A stretch of 27,896 bases of DNA from Candidatus Colicola caccequi (GCA_018065205.1 JAGHTR010000128.1:1-27896), one strand, 5' to 3'; counted from the first letter of the stretch, positions 16,783-24,713 are shown. Numbers and translations are program-made. Notes: generated by a model from the letters alone, not told the origin.

Positions 16783-17769
16783 ATGAAAATGCGCTATCTA
16801 TTATTATGTCTTATGGTGGGCTTGGTGGCTTGCAGCAACAACACCAAGCAAACACCTATTGCCCGACCCGCCTTCTCGGCTGACTCGGCGTATCTGTATA
16901 TTGCCCAACAAGTGCAGATGGGACCGCGAGTGCCGGATAGCAAGGCCCACACGGAGTGCGTCATCTATCTGGTGGAACAACTGCGCCGATTCGGAGCTGA
17001 AGTGACGCTGCAGCAAGCCCGAATGACCAATTATGCCGGCGTGCCGCAACAGATATTCAATGTGATTGGACATTTCCCCGCCGATTCGTCGCGAGAGTCC
17101 ATCCTGCTGTGTGCCCATTATGACTCTCGTCCTTGGTGCGACCAAGAGGAGGACTATGACCTGCGTTTTCAAGGTGTCCCTGCCGCTAATGACGGAGCAA
17201 GTGGAGTAGGTGTCCTGTTAGAAATAGCTCGGCAAATCCAATTACTCCAACAACAAGGTAAGCCCCTGCGCACCCCTATCGATATCGTCTTCTTTGACTG
17301 CGAAGATATGGGAACTCCGGATTTCTATACCGGACTGCAACGCGAGAATACATGGTGCTTAGGTTCACAACTTTGGGCCAATGAATATGCCTTTGGCGAT
17401 AATAAACCTGTTTCTGATAAATACGCCCTTGGTATTCTGCTGGATATGGTGGGTGCACCTAATGCAACCTTCCCCAAAGAGTATTTCTCCATCCAATATG
17501 CTCAACAATATGTGGACCAAATCTGGCATAAAGCCGCTAAATTGGGCTATTCATCGTATTTTGTTTCTGCTAATGCTTATCCCATTACGGATGACCACTA
17601 TTACATATCGTCTATAACCGGCATACCTTGTGTGGATATCATCAACTATGATGCTACCAATAATACCGGTTTCCCCTTCTGGTGGCATACCACAATGGAT
17701 AATATGAACCAAATTGATCGCTCTACCTTACAGGCTGTGGGCGAAACTGTATTATCATGTCTGAATTGA
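16783..17769 (+). CDS. M28-family lipoprotein, glutaminyl-peptide cyclotransferase-like
   Basis: A 328-residue lipoprotein from the ATG at 16783: MKMRYLLLCLMVGL then lipobox L-V-A-C with Cys17. An in-frame GTG at 16759 would overlap prs and put extra residues before the signal segment, so it is less likely. The catalytic domain is of the zinc peptidase M28 type: His112 in CAHYDSRP, Asp137 in AANDGASGVG, Glu174 in FFDCEDMG, Asp221 in ILLDMVG, and a C-terminal His in WWHTTMDN. The DSRPW and WCLGSQLWA segments resemble bacterial glutaminyl cyclases, which form N-terminal pyroglutamate on exported proteins. In Bacteroidota that activity is linked to processing after signal cleavage before Gln; an aminopeptidase is the alternative. 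It overlaps sufC by 13 nt. Confidence 0.83.
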   Translation: MKMRYLLLCLMVGLVACSNNTKQTPIARPAFSADSAYLYIAQQVQMGPRVPDSKAHTECVIYLVEQLRRFGAEVTLQQARMTNYAGVPQQIFNVIGHFPADSSRESILLCAHYDSRPWCDQEEDYDLRFQGVPAANDGASGVGVLLEIARQIQLLQQQGKPLRTPIDIVFFDCEDMGTPDFYTGLQRENTWCLGSQLWANEYAFGDNKPVSDKYALGILLDMVGAPNATFPKEYFSIQYAQQYVDQIWHKAAKLGYSSYFVSANAYPITDDHYYISSITGIPCVDIINYDATNNTGFPFWWHTTMDNMNQIDRSTLQAVGETVLSCLN

Positions 17770-18503
17770 TTATTATAAAAGACTTGCATGCTTCCATCCA
17801 AGATAAGGAAATCTTGCGGGGCGTTAATCTCACGATTCGTCCGGGCGAAGTGCATGCGATTATGGGACCTAACGGTGCCGGAAAATCTACCCTTAGTGCC
17901 GTCCTTACCGGTAACCCGCTCTATACCGTTACTCAGGGTGAAGTGTGGCTGAAGGGCAAAAACCTATTAGAGATGACTCCGGAGCAACGTGCTCGCGAAG
18001 GAGTGTTCCTTAGTTTTCAATATCCGGTAGAGATACCCGGCGTATCGATGGTTAATTTTATGCGTACGGCGGTGAATGAAAAACGTAAGTACGAAGGCAA
18101 AGAACCGCTCTCTGCCACAGAGTTCTTGCGCCTAATGCGCGAGAAAAAGAAAATGCTGGAGATGGCGGATAAACTCAATAACCGCAGCGTGAATGAAGGC
18201 TTTTCCGGTGGCGAAAAAAAGAAAAACGAGATATTCCAAATGGCTATGCTTGAACCGTGTTTGAGCATCTTGGATGAAACCGATTCGGGACTTGATATAG
18301 ACGCGTTGCGTATTGTTGCCGATGGCGTGAATAAACTTAAAACCAAGGATAACGCCTCTATCGTCATCACCCACTACCAACGTCTACTGGACTATATCGT
18401 TCCGGACTTCGTACATGTGTTGGCTAATGGACGTATCGTTAAAACAGGTGGCAAGGAATTGGCACTTGAATTGGAAGAAAAAGGATATGCTGAGTTTGAA
18501 TAA
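17757..18503 (+). CDS. sufC: Fe-S cluster assembly ATPase SufC
   Basis: ABC-type ATPase of the SufBCD scaffold, which drives Fe-S cluster assembly on SufB/SufD in the cytoplasm. The 248-residue protein has Walker A GPNGAGKST (37-45), the Q-loop SFQYPVEIPG, the signature FSGGEKKKNEI, and Walker B with LSILDETDSGLDIDAL, the SufC form of the motif, and the His switch ITHYQRLLDYI. The GSELALELEEKGY-like ending (here GKELALELEEKGYAEFE) is characteristic. It begins 13 nt inside the M28-like gene and its last 17 nt overlap sufD. The sufB gene is not adjacent but lies at 26463-27893. Confidence 0.96.
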   Translation: MSELIIIKDLHASIQDKEILRGVNLTIRPGEVHAIMGPNGAGKSTLSAVLTGNPLYTVTQGEVWLKGKNLLEMTPEQRAREGVFLSFQYPVEIPGVSMVNFMRTAVNEKRKYEGKEPLSATEFLRLMREKKKMLEMADKLNNRSVNEGFSGGEKKKNEIFQMAMLEPCLSILDETDSGLDIDALRIVADGVNKLKTKDNASIVITHYQRLLDYIVPDFVHVLANGRIVKTGGKELALELEEKGYAEFE

Positions 18504-19128
18504 AGGGGAACATAAGGAACTCGTTTTTATTAACGAACCCAATCTCGACCTGTCTATCTCTCAGGCCGCTGATTCGGCTTTGCGCATTGTGATAATTGAC
18601 TATCCTGACTCGACCCTCACTCGACCCTCATTCGACGCTCGTCATACAATCGAAATTCACCATGCAGGCACTAACTGCCAAACCGAGATTTACGCGCTCG
18701 CGTACGTGACTAATAAGGATTGCGTACATACATGTACGCGCGTGAGACACGATGTCGGAGGTGGCTCCAGCAAACAAATCATCAAGTTCGTGCTGGATGA
18801 TCAGGCACAAGGCTCTTTCCAAGGGGAATTAAAAATTCTGCCCGATGCCCAAAAAGTTAGTGCCATCCAAACCAATCGCAACTTATTGTTAAGCGAACAG
18901 GCTACGATGCGCACCCAACCGCAATTGGAGATATACGCAGATGATGTCAAGGCTAGTCACGGAGCCACTACCGGCCAATTAGATGAGTCGGCGCTGTTCT
19001 ACATGCAACAACGTGGAATAGACCCCGCTACGGGACGAAAAATGCTGATAAATGCTTTCATGCAGGATATCATCGACCAAATATCCGATGAGCAACTGCG
19101 CGAACAAGTTCGTCAACAATTAGAATAA
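18487..19128 (+). CDS. sufD: Fe-S cluster assembly protein SufD, N-terminally reduced
   Basis: The scaffold partner of SufB and SufC. Only 213 residues long, against roughly 420-450 for usual SufD. The C-terminal core is well preserved: GTNCQTEIYALAYV, ILPDAQKVSAIQTNRNLLLSE, then PQLEIYADDVKASHGATTGQLDESALFYMQQRGI (residues 145-178 region). His158 in KASHGAT corresponds to the functionally important SufD His360 of E. coli. The N-terminal helical domain and part of the beta-helix are absent, leaving about 50 loosely conserved residues before ARHTIEIHHAG. The start is ATG 18487; an upstream in-frame ATG at 18415 lies inside sufC. Because the upstream sequence is intact sufC, the short form cannot be a simple frameshift. 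The stop overlaps the convergent parC end by 9 nt. Confidence 0.88.
   Translation: MLSLNKGEHKELVFINEPNLDLSISQAADSALRIVIIDYPDSTLTRPSFDARHTIEIHHAGTNCQTEIYALAYVTNKDCVHTCTRVRHDVGGGSSKQIIKFVLDDQAQGSFQGELKILPDAQKVSAIQTNRNLLLSEQATMRTQPQLEIYADDVKASHGATTGQLDESALFYMQQRGIDPATGRKMLINAFMQDIIDQISDEQLREQVRQQLE
18609..18640 (+). repeat. 11-nt tandem duplication within sufD
   Basis: CTCGACCCTCA occurs twice in direct tandem (18609-18619 and 18620-18630), with a degenerate third copy at 18631-18640. It lies in the variable N-terminal part of sufD, just before the conserved core. The unit is not a multiple of three, so gain or loss of a copy would shift the frame. Confidence 0.8.
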
Positions 19129-21783
19129 AGTTAACTGATTATCTACCGGTTGACTGTCCTCCGGCACTTCATTCGTTATCGTTAAAGGAACATCCATCAT
19201 GGGTGTTTCTTCTTTTATGTTTTCGTTATCGTTAACGTTTTCGTTTTCTTCTTCGGAGTGCTCGGAGGCACCATTCTCTTCATCGGAGTTCCCCTCGGCA
19301 CCGTCCTCGGCACCGTCCTCGTTAACGGGCGTTATATCCTCGATGGACGCGATATCTAACGTAGTGATACGTTTACCTTTGGCCTTCGGCGATTTGGGTT
19401 CAATAAACTCCGCCATCACTAATGTCAGGTCCTCCCGGTTCTCATCTTGATAATGCACGAGGAAGGTGGCATCTTCGCTATCGTTTAACCATTCAATGCG
19501 GCTCTCGTCATTCTCGCCTAACATGTTTTGCGGCTTGAAGGTAGCGTCAAAGATGAAACGTTTGGCGTAATAATAGCCTAATTCGGCGTTCCATAGCACA
19601 AGCGACCATACTTTGTCCGGATTGAACTTCTCGATGCGTAACCATTCCGGCTCAAAATGGGCTGTCTCCTCAAAAGTCGTCAGCATATAGTCACCGTTCT
19701 TCATGATGACCAATACGCGATCGTCTTCGGTGAAGTCGCCTAAGTACATACCATGACCGTCGTAGTTAATGCGCAGTATATCCGGATCAAACCAAACGCT
19801 GCGGCCGCCTAAGGTTGAATGACCTTTGGCCTTCAGGGAGATGGACTTGATATCGTACTTGGTCAATAAGTTGCCTCGACTGGTACGACCCTTAACCGCC
19901 AATTCGCTCAGGTCCTTAACCAACTCGGTTTTCTTAAGATGTTGATTGGGCTTGAGACTCACCTTTATCACTTCGGCTTCACCGTTCGGGTTGGCAGTGA
20001 AATATACCACTTTGCTGCCCGGCTTACCTTGCGTAAGGTCGTACTCTTTATCTTTAGCCACACCGGTTACGTTAAAGCGTTTCATATAATAAACGCCATT
20101 CTTGCCATCGCGGTAAACGGCATTATAGGTTGTGCGGTTATCGTTCTTATGGAAGATATCAATATGGATAATATCTGTGCCCACAAAGATCTTGTCGGCT
20201 ACGTGTACCACTTTGTACGTACCGTTCTTATGGAATACAATCACATCGTCCAAATCCGAGCAGTTGCATAAGAACTCGTCTTTCTTCAACCCTGTTCCGA
20301 TAAAGCCTTCGGCACGGTTGACATACAGTTTCTCATTGGCCTCTACTACGGCTTTTACATTCACGTTGGCGAAGTTCCTTACTTCGGTCTTTCGTGGATA
20401 CAACGCGCCGTATTTCTCCTTGAGGTGCTCAAACCATTGAATCGTGTATTCGGTCAGGTGGTTGAGGTTCTTGATACATCCTTTAATCTTCTTCTCTAAG
20501 TCCTTCATCAACTCATCGGCTTTCTTGCTGTCGAACTTAGTGATGCGAATCATGCGAATCTCAAATAACTTCTCAATATCCTCTGTGGTGACCTCGCGAA
20601 TCAGTTGGGGCTTCCATGGCGTAAGGGCTTGGTCCACAAACGCGATTAACTTATCTTTGTCGGGAGCGGTTTCGTAACCTTCCTCCTTATAGATACGGTT
20701 CTCAATAAAGATTTTCTCCAACGAAGTGTAGAAGTACTGCTCCTCTAACTCACTCTTCTCAATCTCCAGTTCCCATTTAAGCAGTTCTTTCGTGTTATCG
20801 GTGCTCATGCGGAGCAAGTTGCTCACGTTGGTGAAGATAGGCTTTTTATTTTGAATGACGCAGCAGTTAGGCGATATGTTTACTTCGCAATCGGTAAAGG
20901 CATATAGCGCGTCAATGGCCTTGTCGGAAGATGAGCCCGGAGCCAATTGCACAACGATACGTGCCTCTTCGGCGGTGAAGTCATCTACTTTCTTGACCTT
21001 AATCTTACCTTTTTGGTTGGCACGCAGAATAGTCTCAATAATCTTGCCGGTCGTTGTGCCGTAAGGGATTTCGGAGATGATAAGGGTGCGGTTATCGTCG
21101 GCTTTTTGTATCTTGGCGCGAATACGAATCGTGCCGCCGCGTTCGCCGTCATTGTACTTGTTTACATCAATTACGCCGCCAGTAGGCATATCCGGGAATA
21201 ACTGAAATTCCTCCCCGCGCAAGTACGCCGAGGAAGCATCGCATAACTCGTTGAAGTTATGAGGCAAAATCTTGGAGTTCAATCCTACGGCAATACCTTC
21301 AACGCCTTGGGCTAATAAGAGTGGGAACTTGATTGGCAGATGGATAGGTTCTTTCTTACGGCCGTCGTAACTCAGCATCCAATGGGTCGTCTTGGCATTA
21401 AAAACGGTCTCTAATGCAAACTTGCTCAGTCGGGCTTCTATGTAACGAGGAGCGGCTGCTCCGTCACCGGTTAATATGTTTCCCCAGTTTCCTTGGCAGT
21501 CGATTAGCAGGTCTTTCTGACCTAATTGCACCAATGCGTCACCTATGCTGGCATCACCGTGTGGGTGATACTGCATCGTTTGTCCTACAATATTGGCCAC
21601 TTTATTCATCTTGCCGTCATCTACACACTTCATCGCATGCAGAATGCGTCGTTGAACGGGCTTCAGACCGTCTTCAATAGCCGGAACGGCACGCTCTAAG
21701 ATAACATACGAGGCATAGTCCAAGAACCAGTCCTGGTACATACCGGTTAGGTGATACTTGATAGAATCGTTAAAATCTGCCAT
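19120..21783 (-). CDS. parC: DNA topoisomerase IV subunit A (ParC)
   Basis: DNA-cleaving subunit of topoisomerase IV, which decatenates daughter chromosomes. 887 residues. The N-terminal winged-helix breakage domain has ERAVPAIEDGLKPVQRRILHAM, VGQTMQYHPHGDAS (about 66-79) and the catalytic Tyr114 in GDGAAAPRYIEARLS; a coiled-coil segment and a C-terminal beta-pinwheel (about 500-800) follow. Ala78 occupies the position of the quinolone-contact Ser of E. coli ParC. The last 70 residues form an acidic low-complexity tail (EDGAEDGAEGNSDEENG) that ends QPVDNQLTLF. The Bacteroidota ParC rather than GyrA call rests on the MYQDWFLDYASYVILERAVPAIEDG start and on lack of a GyrA-box that I can see. parE is not in the window. 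It starts 1 nt after folB and its end overlaps sufD on the other strand. Confidence 0.92.
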   Translation of the reverse strand: MADFNDSIKYHLTGMYQDWFLDYASYVILERAVPAIEDGLKPVQRRILHAMKCVDDGKMNKVANIVGQTMQYHPHGDASIGDALVQLGQKDLLIDCQGNWGNILTGDGAAAPRYIEARLSKFALETVFNAKTTHWMLSYDGRKKEPIHLPIKFPLLLAQGVEGIAVGLNSKILPHNFNELCDASSAYLRGEEFQLFPDMPTGGVIDVNKYNDGERGGTIRIRAKIQKADDNRTLIISEIPYGTTTGKIIETILRANQKGKIKVKKVDDFTAEEARIVVQLAPGSSSDKAIDALYAFTDCEVNISPNCCVIQNKKPIFTNVSNLLRMSTDNTKELLKWELEIEKSELEEQYFYTSLEKIFIENRIYKEEGYETAPDKDKLIAFVDQALTPWKPQLIREVTTEDIEKLFEIRMIRITKFDSKKADELMKDLEKKIKGCIKNLNHLTEYTIQWFEHLKEKYGALYPRKTEVRNFANVNVKAVVEANEKLYVNRAEGFIGTGLKKDEFLCNCSDLDDVIVFHKNGTYKVVHVADKIFVGTDIIHIDIFHKNDNRTTYNAVYRDGKNGVYYMKRFNVTGVAKDKEYDLTQGKPGSKVVYFTANPNGEAEVIKVSLKPNQHLKKTELVKDLSELAVKGRTSRGNLLTKYDIKSISLKAKGHSTLGGRSVWFDPDILRINYDGHGMYLGDFTEDDRVLVIMKNGDYMLTTFEETAHFEPEWLRIEKFNPDKVWSLVLWNAELGYYYAKRFIFDATFKPQNMLGENDESRIEWLNDSEDATFLVHYQDENREDLTLVMAEFIEPKSPKAKGKRITTLDIASIEDITPVNEDGAEDGAEGNSDEENGASEHSEEENENVNDNENIKEETPMMDVPLTITNEVPEDSQPVDNQLTLF
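19294..19320 (-). repeat. 12-nt tandem repeat in the acidic tail of parC
   Basis: CTCGGCACCGTC (plus-strand reading) is present twice in tandem (19294-19305, 19306-19317) with a partial third copy. It encodes the EDGA-EDGA repeat in the C-terminal tail of ParC. The unit preserves the reading frame, so copy number could vary between strains. Confidence 0.75.
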
Positions 21784-21784
21784 A

Positions 21785-22123
21785 CTAAATCTCTATCGTT
21801 GCCCAAGCAACGTCTCCTCCTACGGGTGGGTTTTTCTTCTTAATCTGCACGTGGATAGTGGCGTAAGGATAAGCCTGCTCCAGGCTGTTACGAATACGAC
21901 CTGCCACATGTTCTAATAACTGAGACGGAATAGCCATCTCGTGTGCCACAAGGGCATAGACATCCTCATAACTGACGGTATCGGCCAGTTGGTCTGTCTT
22001 TACGGCCTTACTCTCCGGCATATCCAAACGAACCGTCACGAGAAAATCATTCCCGTCCCGTCGTTCTTGTTCATATACGCCGTGATAGGCATAAAAGTGG
22101 ATGTCCTCCAACTGAATAATCAC
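21785..22123 (-). CDS. folB: Dihydroneopterin aldolase
   Basis: Cleaves 7,8-dihydroneopterin to 6-hydroxymethyl-dihydropterin in folate synthesis. 112 residues, close to the usual 115-125. It shows IIQLEDIHFYAYHGVYEQER (family start, with the substrate-binding Tyr-His-Gly), ADTVSYEDVYALV, LLEHVAGRI and the IHVQIKKKNPPVGG block, which holds the catalytic Lys near the C-terminus. The start codon is GTG at 22123, whose G is also the last base of the stop codon of the upstream 51-residue gene (TAGTG), so coupling is likely. parC follows after 1 nt. Confidence 0.93.
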   Translation of the reverse strand: MIIQLEDIHFYAYHGVYEQERRDGNDFLVTVRLDMPESKAVKTDQLADTVSYEDVYALVAHEMAIPSQLLEHVAGRIRNSLEQAYPYATIHVQIKKKNPPVGGDVAWATIEI

Positions 22124-22278
22124 TATTGCTTGCGATTAAGGAGGATATATGCCAATATACCTGCTACTTCTAATACTAAACTAATAACCAGTAAAGCATT
22201 TACTTGAACGCCTAATACGTACACTAACAGGCATAACACACCTGCAATTACCAATAAAATTCCTAAATCGTTTTTCAT
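22123..22278 (-). CDS. Small two-helix membrane protein of unknown function
   Basis: A 51-residue open frame, read from ATG 22278 to TAG. It begins MKNDLGILLVIAG and has two hydrophobic segments, about residues 5-24 and 27-47, ending in a positively charged NRKQ. The short turn between them (GVQVNA) fits a helical hairpin. Similar small proteins beginning with a KN-x-LGI-like stretch occur in Bacteroidota without assigned function; this recollection is not proof of homology. The positioning supports a real gene: it fills the space between dprA (31 nt upstream) and folB, whose GTG start overlaps its stop codon, all on one strand. Confidence 0.72.
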   Translation of the reverse strand: MKNDLGILLVIAGVLCLLVYVLGVQVNALLVISLVLEVAGILAYILLNRKQ

Positions 22279-22309
22279 ATCTTTATGTTTAATTTGTTCT
22301 CGTTTGCGT

Positions 22310-23374
22310 TTACGTCTGCGTTTTATATACTCCTCCCGGCAAACTCTTGACTACGCCCATCATATCCAGCATCATCAGGTCGGAGGCTACGTCGGCATAG
22401 GGGCGTTGGGTTTCCATCACCAATAGGTTCACATGGATGCCCTCTTCGGACCCTTCCAGCAGTTCCAACAACTGTTTTTGCTCCGTCGTTATATCTTCCG
22501 GCATCGTGAAGATGCTTGTTTGTATCGGTTGATTGACCGGCTCCCATTGCATCGCGTTCACCAGGTCTTGGGCGTTCTCAATCAGTTGGGCTTTTTGATC
22601 CCGAATCAGCATGTTACATCCGGTCATACTGTCGTCCGAAGGACGGCCCGGAAAGGCGAATAGGTCTCGGTTATAATCCCGAGCCATCTTGGCGGTAATC
22701 AAACTGCCTCCTCGCTGCTTACTCTCGGCCACTAACACGGCATCTGCCAGTCCGGCTACGATACGGTTGCGGGCAACGAAATGCAGTTTTTCAGGCTCCG
22801 TTCCGGATATGTATTCCGTCAGGATACCTCCCTTCTCCAATGCCTGAACGGCTACATCGCGATGCAGGGACGGATAGATGCGGTCTAAACCGTGCGCCGG
22901 AATAATCCAGGTGGGTAAACCTGCCTCTAACGCTGCTCGGTGAGCCGCTACATCTATGCCGTAGGCAAGCCCGCTGATAATCGTTATATCCGGCACCATC
23001 TCTTTCAGGTCCAGCACCAACTGCCTCACTAAACTCTTGCATCGATCGCTGGCTTGACGTGTACCTACGATGGATAACATCTTGCCTTCGTTGACGCGCA
23101 GATGGCCTTTGCCATATAACAAGATAGGGGCATCAATACATTCTCTTAGACGATAAGGATACGTATCATCTTGGTAGAAATAGGTGCTGATGTTATGTTG
23201 GTCAATCCATTCCCTTTCTTGCTGGGCCCTCTCTAAGGCGGCTTGCTTGCCTTCCACTTCTAACCTCTCCCAAGCCGCGGAGGCACTGCCATACTGCTCC
23301 AGCCATTGCTTAGTGGTGCGCAATCGGGTGGGGTATAGACAGGTCCACGCTATTTGGTAGGTTAGTTCGTCCAT
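22310..23374 (-). CDS. dprA: DNA processing protein DprA (Smf)
   Basis: DprA protects incoming single-stranded DNA and loads RecA during natural transformation; it is also present in many bacteria not known to be competent. 354 residues. The N-terminal helical region is followed by the Rossmann-like core (about 80-290) with SIVGTRQASDRC, IISGLAYGIDVAAHRAALEAG, LDRIYPSLH, LHFVARNRIVAGLADAVLVAES, RGGSLITAKMARDYNRDLFAFPG and GCNMLIRD. A winged-helix-like C-terminus (about 295-354, LLELLEGSEEGIHVNLL...PGGVYK) completes the typical domain set. It directly abuts upp with no intergenic base and is followed by the 51-residue gene. No other competence genes are in the window. Confidence 0.94.
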   Translation of the reverse strand: MDELTYQIAWTCLYPTRLRTTKQWLEQYGSASAAWERLEVEGKQAALERAQQEREWIDQHNISTYFYQDDTYPYRLRECIDAPILLYGKGHLRVNEGKMLSIVGTRQASDRCKSLVRQLVLDLKEMVPDITIISGLAYGIDVAAHRAALEAGLPTWIIPAHGLDRIYPSLHRDVAVQALEKGGILTEYISGTEPEKLHFVARNRIVAGLADAVLVAESKQRGGSLITAKMARDYNRDLFAFPGRPSDDSMTGCNMLIRDQKAQLIENAQDLVNAMQWEPVNQPIQTSIFTMPEDITTEQKQLLELLEGSEEGIHVNLLVMETQRPYADVASDLMMLDMMGVVKSLPGGVYKTQT

Positions 23375-24025
23375 TTAGAGTTTATTGCCGAAGCATAAGT
23401 CGCCGGCATCGCCTAAGCCGGGAACAATGTATTTATTCTCGTTCGTGCCTCTATCGATGCATGCTACCCAAAGGGTACTGTCTTCCGGCATGGCTTTGCA
23501 TAGGTTCTCCACTCCTTCCGGCGACGCAATCACGCAGCATATATGCAGCGTCTTAGGCGTACCGTTCTTGAGCAATGCCTTGTAGGCCACTTCCAAAGAT
23601 AAACCGGTGGCTAACATCGGATCCACCAATAACAAAGCCTTGCCATTCAAATCCGGAGCGGCCATGTATTCGGAAACAACTTCCAACTGCCCTTGCTCGT
23701 TCTTGCGACGGAAGGCACTCAAGAAGGCGTTCTCCGCATGGTCAAACATATTCAAAAATCCCTGATGCAGTGGCAATCCTGCACGCAGAACGGAACCGAT
23801 TACAACACCATCGCTAATCGTGTTTACGTGCGTCTTTTCCATAGGCGTTTGCACTTCCTCCGGCGCGTAGGTCAGCGTCTTGCTCACCTCAATGGCCATC
23901 ACTTCGCCTATCCGCTCTATATTACGGCGGAAGCGCATCTTGTCCTGCTGAATCGAGATGCTACGTATCTCTTTCAAATAGTGGTTAAGAACACTATTGT
24001 GCTCCGATAAATTGATAACCTTCAT
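23375..24025 (-). CDS. upp: Uracil phosphoribosyltransferase
   Basis: Converts uracil plus PRPP to UMP in pyrimidine salvage. 216 residues. It has SVLRAGLPLHQGFL (about 78-91), the PRPP-binding LLVDPMLATGLSL (about 130-142) and the uracil-binding C-terminal stretch YIVPGLGDAGDLCFG. The N-terminal part, with RFRRNIERIGEVMAIEVSKTL, is typical of the family. It follows the secreted coiled-coil gene after 6 nt and abuts dprA. PRPP would come from prs, which is on the opposite strand in this window. Confidence 0.95.
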   Translation of the reverse strand: MKVINLSEHNSVLNHYLKEIRSISIQQDKMRFRRNIERIGEVMAIEVSKTLTYAPEEVQTPMEKTHVNTISDGVVIGSVLRAGLPLHQGFLNMFDHAENAFLSAFRRKNEQGQLEVVSEYMAAPDLNGKALLLVDPMLATGLSLEVAYKALLKNGTPKTLHICCVIASPEGVENLCKAMPEDSTLWVACIDRGTNENKYIVPGLGDAGDLCFGNKL

Positions 24026-24031
24026 GGATTC

Positions 24032-24685
24032 TTATTTTTGTATTTTAGCAGCCACTTTAGCCACTTTCAACTCATCTTTGATGGCGTCCTTGTTGAGTTT
24101 AACTTGCGCTTGCAGGGTCTTCAACTGCGCTCCTTTGTTCTGAATCTCTTGGTCATAGATAGCCAAGGCATTCTGTTGCTCCGTCAAACTGGCTTTGCGT
24201 TGAGCAATGTTCTTAAGTTCAGTCTGCAAGTTGTTGATTTGCTCGCCGATAGGAGTTATTTGGCTCTTCAGGCTCTCTTCTAACTTCTGAATGTGATCAT
24301 CCTTAATGGTGGTCAGTTTATGGATAGTGGTCAACTCTTCATCCAACACCTCACGCAGTTTTTGCAGACCGCTGATGTCGGTGTTGTAACTCTTCTCTAT
24401 ACCTGCCAATGCGCTGATACCTGATTTGGCATACTTAGCCAAACTCTTGGAGTAAGCAGTCTCTTCCTTCAGTTGCTTTTCGGCATCTTTCAACTTCTGA
24501 ACATCAGCCTCTACGGCTGCTTGCAGAGCCTGTAACTCCAACAATAAACCTGCGGCATTGTTGACATAAGTAACACGCATACTGTCTAATTGAAACTCAG
24601 TAATCGAATCCAATGGCGTAACGTGTTGCGCGTTGGCAAAAACGGCAACCATCATAGCGGCTGCGAAAAGCATTGTTTTTTTCAT
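24032..24685 (-). CDS. Secreted coiled-coil protein of unknown function
   Basis: A 217-residue protein with a clean signal peptide (MKKTMLFAAAMMVAVFANA, cleavage before QHV). The mature protein is almost entirely predicted helix with heptad-like patterns: LLLELQALQAAVEADVQKLKDAEKQL (about 47-72), then IQKLEESLKSQITPIGEQINNLQTELKNIAQ and a third segment ending KLNKDAIKDELKVAKVAAKIQK. No lipobox, membrane anchor or enzyme motif is seen, so it is probably a periplasmic coiled-coil protein. It follows the LytTR regulator after 28 nt on the same strand, with no separate promoter match in the gap, so the two are probably co-expressed. Function unknown. Confidence 0.8.
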   Translation of the reverse strand: MKKTMLFAAAMMVAVFANAQHVTPLDSITEFQLDSMRVTYVNNAAGLLLELQALQAAVEADVQKLKDAEKQLKEETAYSKSLAKYAKSGISALAGIEKSYNTDISGLQKLREVLDEELTTIHKLTTIKDDHIQKLEESLKSQITPIGEQINNLQTELKNIAQRKASLTEQQNALAIYDQEIQNKGAQLKTLQAQVKLNKDAIKDELKVAKVAAKIQK

Positions 24686-24713
24686 TGTTGCAAAAATTTA
24701 GTTTGTTAGTTAT

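Noticed and set aside
18415..18486. An earlier ATG at 18415 as the sufD start
   Set aside because: It lies wholly within sufC, would give a 72-nt longer overlap, and the added residues (MCWLMDVSLKQVARNW) do not resemble SufD.
18690..18750. CG-rich stretch in sufD as a mobile or recombination site
   Set aside because: It encodes residues that align with the normal SufD core (EIYALAYVTN... RHDVGGGSSKQI), so it is explained by coding sequence.
19199..19450. Serine-rich plus-strand open frame opposite the parC tail
   Set aside because: It is the complement of the acidic GAA/GAG-rich ParC tail; low complexity and no independent support.
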